The translations under genes were made by a program, and so were the position numbers. Shown piece after piece: positions 46,475 to 54,843 of a DNA stretch of 64,000 nucleotides. The stretch spans positions 1-64,000 of the forward strand of contig JAEZKA010000010.1 in NCBI GenBank assembly GCA_023436225.1, read 5' to 3'. Each line of letters begins with the position of its first letter. The stretch's first letter is position 1. The notes beneath the pieces were generated by a model. That model had not been told where the DNA came from and ran no database searches. It saw only the letters and a program-made list of their open reading frames with translations. The stretch comes from Bacillota bacterium (lineage in GTDB: Bacteria > Bacillota > Clostridia > Lachnospirales > Lachnospiraceae).

Positions 46475-47143
46475 TTAACAATTGGAGAGTAATTGCCCCG
46501 CCGACATTGTATAGCAATTATTAAAGTAACAAAGTAATTCCTGATTGTGTGTACTAACAATCACCGCAGTCCCGTTCTGAGAGACAGATTTTAGTAATCG
46601 GATTATTCGAAGGGAATTATCCGGGTCCAGATTGGCTGTTGGTTCGTCGGCGATAATAATCGGTGGCGACAAAATAAGCGCCCTGGCAATTGCAATTCTT
46701 TGAAGCTCTCCACCTGATAACCCAGACGGAAATTCTTCACACCTCTCCTCTAATCCGACCAGCTTAAGTAATTGAAGTCCCTTGTTCCTTATATTCTTTC
46801 TATCCTTTGTCATATAACACGGCATACATATATTATCAATTACGCTGAAGTTGGATAGCAGATTCTGTCCCTGCATAATATATCCCACCTTCTCCCGTCG
46901 TATCAATGAGAGCTCTTTCTGATTTCTACCAACGATATTGACCTGTTCAATCAGAACGGAACCACTGGTTGGCTTTAGTAGGCCGGAAATCATATGAAAT
47001 AAGGTACTTTTACCGCTTCCGGATGGTCCGGTTATTGCGATAAAATCTCCTTCCTCTGCGCACAGATTGGCATTCCTTACTGCATAAACGTTCGATCCGA
47101 GACGTTCATACTGTTTATTAAGCGCTTTTACCTCTAAAATCAT
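46475..47143 (-). CDS. ABC transporter ATPase, MacB/LolD type
   Basis: A 222-residue ATPase: Walker A GPSGSGKSTLF, Q-loop IMQGQNLLSN, signature LSGGELQRIAIARAL and Walker B IIIADEPTANLD. LolD/MacB-type ATPases pair with FtsX-like permeases, and the overlapping upstream gene is one. GGAG precedes the start. Last gene of the minus-strand set. Confidence 0.92.
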   Translation of the reverse strand: MILEVKALNKQYERLGSNVYAVRNANLCAEEGDFIAITGPSGSGKSTLFHMISGLLKPTSGSVLIEQVNIVGRNQKELSLIRREKVGYIMQGQNLLSNFSVIDNICMPCYMTKDRKNIRNKGLQLLKLVGLEERCEEFPSGLSGGELQRIAIARALILSPPIIIADEPTANLDPDNSLRIIRLLKSVSQNGTAVIVSTHNQELLCYFNNCYTMSAGQLLSNC

Positions 47144-48360
47144 GCTTCGTTGCTCCTTATCAGATCATAAATATCCGACATATTGATCTTGATTGCTGCA
47201 AATAGTGAAGAAAATACTCCCGAAAAAAGTGATACCAACATTACTTTTCCAACACTCAATAGAATGTCTCTCCACGGAGGAAGAAGAAAGGGCACTTTCA
47301 TAAGCTGAGCAATATAATTATAGAAAGAAAAGATTAATGCTCCGGATAAAATAGTTCCTATAAAGCAACCCACCATACTGATAATCACAGCTTCTCCAAC
47401 TATGATCTGAATCACTCGTATTCTGTCCACACCAATGGTTCGAAGTATACCGAATTCCCTTTTTCTCTCATTGATTATCAAGTAATAAATGCATAGAAGG
47501 GAGAATATGGTTGAGATTGTCAGCAATGAATTCAGTAGATAACTATAAGCAGTGTATTGCTTTAGGTTTTTTGATAGTCCATTCAGCATACTGTTTGCTT
47601 CATAAATGGCAATCTCTTTGTCTCCATATTTTTTCATTATGCGATCACGAATTAATCGATTATCATAATCCTCCTCGATTTCAATCGTAATCATGGATAT
47701 CATATTTTCATTATTGCCAATGGAAAAATAATTTTTAACGATCGGTTTTTTTGCTAAATCAAGAGCAGAAGCATAGCTTAAGAAAACACTATTATCATAG
47801 CCCATCCCGGTTTGATCCATTTTGCCAGCTACAATGAATTCTTCCCCATAAAACTTTGCAACATCGCCGGGATTATAATTAAGATGATTGCCAATGATGA
47901 TTTGATTTCCCATCAAAGCTGTCGGTGCATTTTTCTTAATCCAGGGCTGTATGATATAATCAGTAGCCGGATCGTATGCGATCAACTGTATGGCACTATC
48001 ACAGCACTCACTCTCTGATAGCGTCGCCAGATACATCTGATAGCTTACCCTTTTGACTCCTTCCATCTCCTTAATCTTATCTACCCAACTTATATGAAAA
48101 TACACAGTACAAGGTTTTCCCAAAAACAAAGCATCCTGGATGCTACTTACATAATTTCTTGGTACAACGATCATATCGGCACCCAATCGTTCTAAAGTAC
48201 TAATCATCCCTAGCTTCAGGCTTTCTATCAGTAAGGAACTCGTTTCCATCGAAAAAGCCAGCAGCAAAGCCAGAAAAAACAGGAAGGAGCTGCGTAACAA
48301 TTGCTTTTTCAGATTCTGATAAATTATCTTCCTCGTTGATAGTTGTTTATTATCACTCAT
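47140..48360 (-). CDS. ABC transporter permease, FtsX/MacB-like
   Basis: A 406-residue protein with one N-terminal helix, a large extracytoplasmic domain and three C-terminal helices, the MacB/LolC layout. LLCIYYLIINERKREFGILR then TIGVDRIRVIQIIVGEA is the FtsX-domain signature. It overlaps its ATPase by four bases. Such mechanotransmission transporters move lipids, peptides or siderophores or act on extracytoplasmic partners; the role here is unknown. Confidence 0.88.
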   Translation of the reverse strand: MSDNKQLSTRKIIYQNLKKQLLRSSFLFFLALLLAFSMETSSLLIESLKLGMISTLERLGADMIVVPRNYVSSIQDALFLGKPCTVYFHISWVDKIKEMEGVKRVSYQMYLATLSESECCDSAIQLIAYDPATDYIIQPWIKKNAPTALMGNQIIIGNHLNYNPGDVAKFYGEEFIVAGKMDQTGMGYDNSVFLSYASALDLAKKPIVKNYFSIGNNENMISMITIEIEEDYDNRLIRDRIMKKYGDKEIAIYEANSMLNGLSKNLKQYTAYSYLLNSLLTISTIFSLLCIYYLIINERKREFGILRTIGVDRIRVIQIIVGEAVIISMVGCFIGTILSGALIFSFYNYIAQLMKVPFLLPPWRDILLSVGKVMLVSLFSGVFSSLFAAIKINMSDIYDLIRSNEA

Positions 48361-48369
48361 TCTTTTCCC

Positions 48370-48771
48370 CTACTGCTTATTTCTTCTTCGAAAAATATAG
48401 ATACTATTCCCTAACACAGCGATGATAGCAACAACAGATATCAGATAAATTGCCGGAAAGGAAAGGCTTTGACACATCATCCTCTCATCAGCACAGCCCC
48501 CGACTAATATCGTCGGAATTAATATCGCAATAATACCTGTTGTTATACCAAGTATACTGATTGCTATTTTTGCCTGCCACTGCTCCAGTAATAGGTATAA
48601 AACACCTAATGCAATCATAATCAACCCTATTCCTATCTCAGCTCTGGATGACCAATAGCATTTCATCTTCCTATCACTCCAATCACAAACCTTAATTATG
48701 GTCTGTGGTCCGATGGCCAGGAAAACACCTGTAATCATTAATGTGATACTAATCAATAATTTATTTTTCAT
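48370..48771 (-). CDS. DUF4418-like four-helix membrane protein
   Basis: A 133-residue protein with four hydrophobic helices and short loops carrying conserved-looking cysteines (IKVCDW, MKCYW, GGCADERMMCQS). This fits the DUF4418 family of unknown function, often encoded next to MacB-like ABC systems. The paired Cys in extracytoplasmic loops suggest metal or redox chemistry at the membrane (inference). The gene is 9 bases from the permease. Confidence 0.72.
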   Translation of the reverse strand: MKNKLLISITLMITGVFLAIGPQTIIKVCDWSDRKMKCYWSSRAEIGIGLIMIALGVLYLLLEQWQAKIAISILGITTGIIAILIPTILVGGCADERMMCQSLSFPAIYLISVVAIIAVLGNSIYIFRRRNKQ

Positions 48772-48786
48772 ATCTTATCCCCTTAT

Positions 48787-49926
48787 CTATTTAATCTGAG
48801 TCAGAGGGTCAATCGGTGCTTCTACCGTTTCTGTGATTTCATCAGGAACACCCCCCAGTCGTAGAAAACTGTTCTTCGCTAATGCTTCTGCGTCGGTATC
48901 GGCCTTGATTAGTCCGAGCTCCTTCATATCCAATATATTGCGTGTTAATGCTTTTTCCACACCGGTTACCGATGGTAAATAATGGTATGTCTTCAGTATC
49001 TGTCGATCGATCTCCAGATTTCCGACTAGCCACTCATTATCTAATTGTATCTGAGCTGCCAGATCTACATTCTGATCGACCCAGGCCGAAGCCTTTTGGA
49101 TAGCATTCACAACCTTGGCGATCTGATCTGGGTACTGATCTAATGACTCATTGCGTATCCACAAGGAACAGCAATATTCATCCTTTAATAACTCGGAGGT
49201 TGCTGAATTAAAGAGCGGAACGGCATCACCATCATTAATCAGTATAGTAGCCTGAGGGTCACCTATGGCGATCGCATCTACTGCACCGTTCTGCAAGGCT
49301 ATCGGAAGATCATCCTTGCCATACACAACGAACTCAACCTCCATATTATCCGCCGTGGAACCGATTCCTGCATTCGCTAATGCTCTCTGCGTGACGATGT
49401 GTGCAGAGGATGCTAATTGCTGGACCCCAATCTTCTTTCCTTTTAATCCATCAACAGTCGTAATTCCGGTGTCTGCGCCCGCCAAAATCTGAATACAACC
49501 GGTGTGAATACCGAGTACCGTTTTCGCCTCTAGTCCATTATCCAGTGGTGCAAGCATAGCAGCTACTAAGCCAAAGGTTACATCAGCCTGCCCTGTAGTC
49601 AGCATTTCAGGTCCCGGCGTGCTGGAGGTCAGATATTCGTAATCGACACCTTCCACTAAGCCCTCTGCTTCATAAAACTGGAGCTGTTTGGCTATATGTA
49701 AGGGTATTGCACACAAGCTTGCACTATATAGAATCTTAATTGGTACTTCTTCGTTGCTTGCTGTCTCAGTTGTTCCTTCTAATTCTGTAGTTCCGGCAGT
49801 AGTTATGGAAGCAGGGTTATCCTTGGTAGTTGTTTTTAAGCTATTATTTGAAGCACAGGCTGACAATGCGGTTAACAAAATGATCACTGCACACCCTAGG
49901 CTGATTCGATTCCTGATTTTTCTCAT
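48787..49926 (-). CDS. ssuA: ABC substrate-binding lipoprotein, SsuA/NMT1-like
   Basis: A 379-residue lipoprotein: signal peptide with lipobox LSAC (Cys about residue 24), then an acidic linker and a type II binding fold. LYSASLCAIPLHIAKQLQFY, GQADVTFGLV and KGKKIGVQQLASSAHIVT match the NitT/TauT/SsuA superfamily that binds sulfonates, taurine, nitrate or thiamin precursors. Together with the ATPase and permease upstream it forms a complete importer. The neighbours favour a sulphur compound (inference). Confidence 0.85.
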   Translation of the reverse strand: MRKIRNRISLGCAVIILLTALSACASNNSLKTTTKDNPASITTAGTTELEGTTETASNEEVPIKILYSASLCAIPLHIAKQLQFYEAEGLVEGVDYEYLTSSTPGPEMLTTGQADVTFGLVAAMLAPLDNGLEAKTVLGIHTGCIQILAGADTGITTVDGLKGKKIGVQQLASSAHIVTQRALANAGIGSTADNMEVEFVVYGKDDLPIALQNGAVDAIAIGDPQATILINDGDAVPLFNSATSELLKDEYCCSLWIRNESLDQYPDQIAKVVNAIQKASAWVDQNVDLAAQIQLDNEWLVGNLEIDRQILKTYHYLPSVTGVEKALTRNILDMKELGLIKADTDAEALAKNSFLRLGGVPDEITETVEAPIDPLTQIK

Positions 49927-49986
49927 GACATTTCATCCTTTCCTTAATTAATTTGTTCTTAAAACCGCTTCGGCTTGATTTTATTG

Positions 49987-50823
49987 TTATAGATTATATT
50001 CTAATTGCTGTGACTTACCTGTAAAATCAAGGATCTGAAGAATTTTCGATCGAAGCATCAGAAAATCAACGCTATCTCTCTTTCGACCATAATTCTCTCC
50101 TCGTCCGATATCAACCTTAATGATCTGCTCAATCCTTGCCGGGCGTGGTGTCATTACAAAGATCCGATCACTTAAATATATTGCTTCATCGACATCATGT
50201 GTAACCATGATCATTGTCGTTTTTCGTTCCTTCCAAAGTCGTAATATCTCATCCTGCATATTCATTCGAGTAAAAGCATCTAAAGCACCTAGTGGCTCAT
50301 CCAGCAGTAAAACCTTTGGATTATTTACCAACGCTCTCGCAAGACTTGCTCTTTGCGACATCCCACCGGACAACTGGTGTGGTAACGATTTTTCAAATCC
50401 GTCAAGCCCTACCAATTTAATGAACTCATTAACCTCTTTTTTGTTTTCCCTATATACATGCCTTATTTTTAGGCCATAGGCTACATTTTCATAAATTGTA
50501 AGCCACGGAAAGAGTGTCGGATCCTGAAATACGAATCCTCGCTCATGACTTGGTTGATCAACTATCACATCATCCAGTCTTATTTCACCTGTAGTTGGCG
50601 CATTAAGACCTGCAATTAATCTTAAAAAGGTGGATTTTCCGCATCCGGAGGGACCAATCAGACAAATAAATTCACCGGCACTTATTTCCACATTTAAATC
50701 ACTTAAGGCAACTACTTTTTCGCCATCCAAACGAAAAAATTCTTTACTAATGCCTCGGGCACAGATCGAACCTGAAGTGTTGCAGACCTTAATATTATCT
50801 TTTAACTTCTCTGAAGCTACCAT
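49987..50823 (-). CDS. ssuB: ABC importer ATPase, SsuB/TauB-like
   Basis: A 278-residue ATPase: Walker A GPSGCGKSTFLRLIAG, signature LSGGMSQRASLARAL, Walker B VLLLDEPLGALD, H-loop MVTHDVDEAI. The segment RGFVFQDPTLFPWLTIYENV is typical of NitT/TauT ATPases. Start at 50823, overlapping the permease stop, with GGGAG upstream; a frame from 50844 is less likely. Confidence 0.92.
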   Translation of the reverse strand: MVASEKLKDNIKVCNTSGSICARGISKEFFRLDGEKVVALSDLNVEISAGEFICLIGPSGCGKSTFLRLIAGLNAPTTGEIRLDDVIVDQPSHERGFVFQDPTLFPWLTIYENVAYGLKIRHVYRENKKEVNEFIKLVGLDGFEKSLPHQLSGGMSQRASLARALVNNPKVLLLDEPLGALDAFTRMNMQDEILRLWKERKTTMIMVTHDVDEAIYLSDRIFVMTPRPARIEQIIKVDIGRGENYGRKRDSVDFLMLRSKILQILDFTGKSQQLEYNL

Positions 50824-51803
50824 TTGATTACTCCCTTCTGCCAACCCAGCAGTTTATCTCTTACCCTAAATTGCAGCGTTATGAACAAGTAACAGAAGCC
50901 GGCGATTATAATCAATCCCGCATATACATTGGGGTAGGATAACATTTCCTTCTGCCAGTTGATATACCATCCAATACCTGATTTACAGCCGAGCATTTCG
51001 GCGGCCATCAAAGCGACAAAGGAACTACAGGTTGCGTTAAAGAAGCCGAGGAACATGGAGGGAAGTGCATACGGGATAGCAACCTTGAATAGATTCTGAA
51101 GATTTGTTGCACCTAAGGTTGAGGAGACCTCAAAATAGGATTTTTGTACACTTTGAATTCCGGAGCTGGTTAATATCGTGATCTGAAACCAGACCCCAAA
51201 GGCAATTAAGAAGATGGCCGCCCCACGAGGAGTCGGAAAAGCAATCAAGGCCAAGGGAATCCATGTGGAAGAAGGAATGGGTCCCAGTATTCGAATGATT
51301 GGATATATCCAATAGCTCCATTTCTTACTCCAACCCACCAGGATTCCGGTGATAATACCAAGGACTGCCCCAATCACTAAGCCCCCGATTAAAAGCCGAA
51401 AAGAGCTACCTAGGCAGGTCAGTAAAAACTTATAATCTTCAATATAGACATTGAGGACCCGGTTCAGGCTCGGGAAATAAATCTGTGGAAGCCAAAGCAG
51501 TTTGACCGTAATAATATTTAATATATTTAAGAATGTAAAGAAGCCCCCAATAAACCATGACTGGTGCGCATATCTCCTTCTGAGTCCCTTAAAAAATAGT
51601 CCCAGGATAAATAACAAAATAGTGATTATAGTTCCAATTAGGATGACATTCCTAAAATTAGTCAGTTCCCTATATTTTGCATCCTGATGATTTGGCATCA
51701 ATATATCTAATAACAGGGTTACTACAATCGCAAGAACCGGTATTAGAGTTCGATAATCAAATTTTATCTCCATTTTGATCTTGTTGGTTGTTATCTCGGA
51801 CAT
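50817..51803 (-). CDS. ssuC: ABC importer permease, SsuC/TauC-like
   Basis: A 328-residue permease with two extra N-terminal helices before the usual six-helix BPD_transp_1 domain. GLVIGAVLGIITGILVGWSK and the EAA-like segment YFEVSSTLGATNLQNLFKVA IPYALP mark the family. AAAGGAG precedes the start at 51803, which lies inside the 3' end of the NifX-like gene (47-base overlap). Confidence 0.92.
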   Translation of the reverse strand: MSEITTNKIKMEIKFDYRTLIPVLAIVVTLLLDILMPNHQDAKYRELTNFRNVILIGTIITILLFILGLFFKGLRRRYAHQSWFIGGFFTFLNILNIITVKLLWLPQIYFPSLNRVLNVYIEDYKFLLTCLGSSFRLLIGGLVIGAVLGIITGILVGWSKKWSYWIYPIIRILGPIPSSTWIPLALIAFPTPRGAAIFLIAFGVWFQITILTSSGIQSVQKSYFEVSSTLGATNLQNLFKVAIPYALPSMFLGFFNATCSSFVALMAAEMLGCKSGIGWYINWQKEMLSYPNVYAGLIIIAGFCYLFITLQFRVRDKLLGWQKGVIKW

Positions 51804-52167
51804 GGGTTAGCTCCTTTCCGGTAAAAATATAGTTTTTATAGAATTTAATAATTTTTGATAGAGCTGTCTCAATAGCTCCCTGGTACTGTAAGGCAATAAT
51901 ATCATGTTGGTTCAATCTCTTTTCTGACTGACCACCGATCTTCTTAACAAGGACGATCTGGCAATCTGAGATCACTTCTATCTTCTCTCGAAGCAGCTCC
52001 TCCTGATGCTCGCCGCACTGAGTGGCAAAAACACAAGGCCGATCCTCTATATCATTAATTTCACCCTTCTCCTGATCAATTTCGACAATCATAAATTGCC
52101 TGCTCCCCCCAAAGTGTTCTGTGACATTAACCTTATCGTTTGTTCCGATCGCAATCCTATATTTCAT
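51757..52167 (-). CDS. NifX/NafY-type cofactor-binding protein, copy 2
   Basis: A 136-residue protein of the dinitrogenase iron-molybdenum cofactor family. IAIGTNDKVNVTEHFGGSRQ is the N-terminal signature, followed by CQIVLVKKIGGQSEKRL. Such proteins carry NifB-type clusters or cofactor precursors. It lies between cysK and the importer genes, tying the two parts of the operon together. A second copy is encoded before nifH. Confidence 0.85.
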   Translation of the reverse strand: MKYRIAIGTNDKVNVTEHFGGSRQFMIVEIDQEKGEINDIEDRPCVFATQCGEHQEELLREKIEVISDCQIVLVKKIGGQSEKRLNQHDIIALQYQGAIETALSKIIKFYKNYIFTGKELTHVRDNNQQDQNGDKI

Positions 52168-52176
52168 AAAGCCTCC

Positions 52177-53142
52177 CTAATACCAGAATCTACTTTTTTC
52201 ATAGGTCAAGGTATTAAATAAATCGGTAGACAAATATCGCTCTCCGGTATCCGGTAAAATGGCAACTATGGTCTTTCCTCTGTTCTCCTGACGATTCGCA
52301 ATTTTAGCTGCTGCAAATACAGCCGCACCGGAGGATATACCCACGAGCAAGCCCTCTTCTCTTGCCAGCACCCGTGCCGTGTCAATCGCCTCTTCATTCC
52401 ATACCTTATATATCTCATCCACAATGCCAAGATCTAATATGGAGGGTACAAAGCCTGCGCCGATTCCCTGTATTTTGTGAGGACCGGGATTTCCACCGGA
52501 CAACACCGGAGAAGCCGCAGGTTCAACAGCAATCACTTGGATATCCGAATTATTCTCCTTTAAAAAGGATCCTACTCCGGTAACCGTCCCACCCGTCCCT
52601 ACACCGGCCACGAGAATATCCACCTTACCCTGGGTAGCTTCCCATATCTCGGGGCCGGTTGTCTTCTTATGTATCTCCGGATTTGAGGGATTATTAAATT
52701 GCTGGAGTATAATACTGTTTGGGATCTGAACGCTGAGCTCCTCCGCTTTTCGGATTGCCCCCTTCATTCCCAAGGTCCCCGGTGTTAATATCAGCTCGGC
52801 TCCTAAGGCCGTGAGTAGGCTACGCCTTTCAATACTCATGGAATCCGGCATTGTAATTACAAGCCTGTAACCTTTCGCAGCCGCTACAAATGCCAGGCCT
52901 ACACCAGTATTACCACTGGACGGCTCAATGATTGTAGTATCCTTTTTTAGTAAGCCCTTTTCCTCCGCATCCGTTATCATGGAATAAGCAATTCTGTCCT
53001 TAACACTGCCCAATGGATTAAAATACTCCAGCTTTAGCAGCAAATCAGCTTCCTTGATTTTAGCCAGCTTCATAAAAATCTCTGGCCGTAGCATAGGGGT
53101 ATCCCCTATTAACTGTGTTAAATTATTCACTATTATGCTCAT
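52177..53142 (-). CDS. cysK: Cysteine synthase (O-acetylserine sulfhydrylase)
   Basis: A PLP enzyme of about 321 residues. NPLGSVKDRIA carries the Schiff-base Lys, PSSGNTGVGLAFVAA is the substrate loop and GVGTGGTVTGVG binds the PLP phosphate. It makes cysteine from O-acetylserine and sulfide. It directly follows the nitrogenase-like subunit genes and is followed by a NifX-like gene, so sulfide made or imported by this system probably feeds it. The start is chosen at 53142; a GTG at 53166 is possible. Confidence 0.95.
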   Translation of the reverse strand: MSIIVNNLTQLIGDTPMLRPEIFMKLAKIKEADLLLKLEYFNPLGSVKDRIAYSMITDAEEKGLLKKDTTIIEPSSGNTGVGLAFVAAAKGYRLVITMPDSMSIERRSLLTALGAELILTPGTLGMKGAIRKAEELSVQIPNSIILQQFNNPSNPEIHKKTTGPEIWEATQGKVDILVAGVGTGGTVTGVGSFLKENNSDIQVIAVEPAASPVLSGGNPGPHKIQGIGAGFVPSILDLGIVDEIYKVWNEEAIDTARVLAREEGLLVGISSGAAVFAAAKIANRQENRGKTIVAILPDTGERYLSTDLFNTLTYEKSRFWY

Positions 53143-53201
53143 ATAAATAACCATACCTTTCTTCACTCATGTAGCATCTTCAATGCAGCCGAGAACGCTG
53201 T

Positions 53202-53246
53202 AAGAACAAGGAGTGAGCACCACTGTGCGAACTTCGTAGTTCTTAC
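53202..53246 (+). repeat. 46-nt intergenic palindromic repeat, copy 2
   Basis: AAGAACAAGGAGTGAGCACC and CGAACTTCGTAGTTCTTAC flank a short centre. AAGAAC pairs with GTTCTT. It lies between the D-like subunit gene and cysK. Confidence 0.65.
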
Positions 53247-53285
53247 CGTGTGAAGATGTCTTTCTTCACACTATCCATCCATTGA

Positions 53286-54818
53286 TTAATAGATTTGAGA
53301 ATCCTTTATATTCTCCTTTGGATCTTCCTCATACCAAGCTTTGCTTAAGGGCAGTTTGATATTAGTAGAGACATTCTTAACGAAATTTGTGTTCTTTAAT
53401 ACCTTAACCGCTTTCCTTGCCAACTCAAACGCACCGGAATAACCCATATAATTAAATTGCTGGCCAAAGAGTGGTATGTTAGGAATTCCTAATTTCGAAA
53501 CCCATCCGTTGGCATTCATGTGTCCGATATACAGGTCCGGTTTTAGCCTATTCAGCAAATTCAGCTCTTCTGCCGGTTGACCTGCCGCAACCTCAATGAT
53601 TAATTCCTGACTATCCATATCCTCCAGTATTTCTTCAACAAATCGATCCACATTGTGGGCCTTCACTCCAAGCAGCTTCATGCCTAGAGACGCGAAAAAT
53701 TCTGCTGTTGTCAATATCCTAGTCTCCCCGCCTCCGACAAAGACACTTTTTCCCTCAAGGGCTTTTCTTAAAGGTACTAAGGCTTCCTTCAATTGCTGGT
53801 TTTCGAAGCGGATCAGCCGTTCGGCTTCTTCCCTAAGTTGAAAACGATCTGCAATCAGTCGTATCCATTGATTCGTATTTCGGATACCGATCGGCAGCGT
53901 ATCAATTAGGTACTCCGTACCGAATCGTTCTTTCAGATGACCTAACAGATAGTCATCGTGTGTTGCGCAAATGCTGACATTCAGAGCAGCCTCACCGATA
54001 TGTGCGATATCCTCTATGGATGCATGCAAAGGAAGTACACGGGGATACAGCCCTAACGCACTAACGAGTCTGGCAAGCTCCACCTCGTCACCGTTACTGT
54101 TGGAACCTACGTTAAAGATATTTACTGTTCTACTGATTCTATATCTCTCGGCTGTATCCCTCTCTTCGAACGGAACAACCTGCTCATATCGCTTAATCGG
54201 TTCCACCAGATGTCTTAATACACCGTGATAGGCAGAATCATAACCGGAAGCAACAAATTTGCTTTTAAAGCCTTCGCAATGAACCGGAACAATTTTTGCA
54301 GAGATACGACTATTTAAGTCATTCACCAGAGAATCTATATCGTCTCCAATAATCCCGGGCACACATCCGTTTGCAATAATGATTGCCTCAGGATGGTATT
54401 CCTTTTCTGCATATAGAATCGCCTTGCGTAGTTTATCGATTCCTCCCTGTACCACATCGTTCTCATCCATATTCGTATGCAGCCATATAAATTCCTCATC
54501 TGCTTTACCCTTAGATGCCCGCATTGTTTTACGAAGCCCCCCCGAGCCAACAAAGCCAGAGCAGCAGCCCAGAGGTGAGTGTATGATCATGACAACATTG
54601 GTAAAGCTGCTGACAATACCAACTGCAAGCACTAATTGACATCCTCCGCTCTGAGAAAATTTTCTATCCTGCAACTGGGCGCACCCGGACTGGATGCCAT
54701 CCTTCAGCTGCCGACAGGAGCCGCAAAAGGCAGAACAGGAACCGATTCGCTCTTCTCGTGTAGGCGGAGCATCCGAAATTAAATAATGATAAGATAACGT
54801 ATCTGGATATTTTGACAT
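53286..54818 (-). CDS. Nitrogenase-like component 1, NifD-type subunit
   Basis: A 510-residue oxidoreductase subunit. Numbering from the Met at 54818, Cys60, Cys85 and Cys152 match the three P-cluster cysteines of NifD in spacing. Cys284 (ALNVSICATHDD) aligns with the cofactor-ligating NifD Cys275. The segment around GYSGAFELA, where NifD has the cofactor His442, contains no histidine. An extra N-terminal Cys motif (Cys28, 32, 35, 46; SCSAFCGSC) precedes the fold. With the K-type subunit it would form the catalytic component 1 fed by NifH. No NifEN or NifV is present, so N2 reduction is unlikely. The start at 54818 follows AAGGAGG. Confidence 0.88.
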   Translation of the reverse strand: MSKYPDTLSYHYLISDAPPTREERIGSCSAFCGSCRQLKDGIQSGCAQLQDRKFSQSGGCQLVLAVGIVSSFTNVVMIIHSPLGCCSGFVGSGGLRKTMRASKGKADEEFIWLHTNMDENDVVQGGIDKLRKAILYAEKEYHPEAIIIANGCVPGIIGDDIDSLVNDLNSRISAKIVPVHCEGFKSKFVASGYDSAYHGVLRHLVEPIKRYEQVVPFEERDTAERYRISRTVNIFNVGSNSNGDEVELARLVSALGLYPRVLPLHASIEDIAHIGEAALNVSICATHDDYLLGHLKERFGTEYLIDTLPIGIRNTNQWIRLIADRFQLREEAERLIRFENQQLKEALVPLRKALEGKSVFVGGGETRILTTAEFFASLGMKLLGVKAHNVDRFVEEILEDMDSQELIIEVAAGQPAEELNLLNRLKPDLYIGHMNANGWVSKLGIPNIPLFGQQFNYMGYSGAFELARKAVKVLKNTNFVKNVSTNIKLPLSKAWYEEDPKENIKDSQIY

Positions 54819-54843
54819 ATTTAACATTCCTCCTTCTCTCTCA

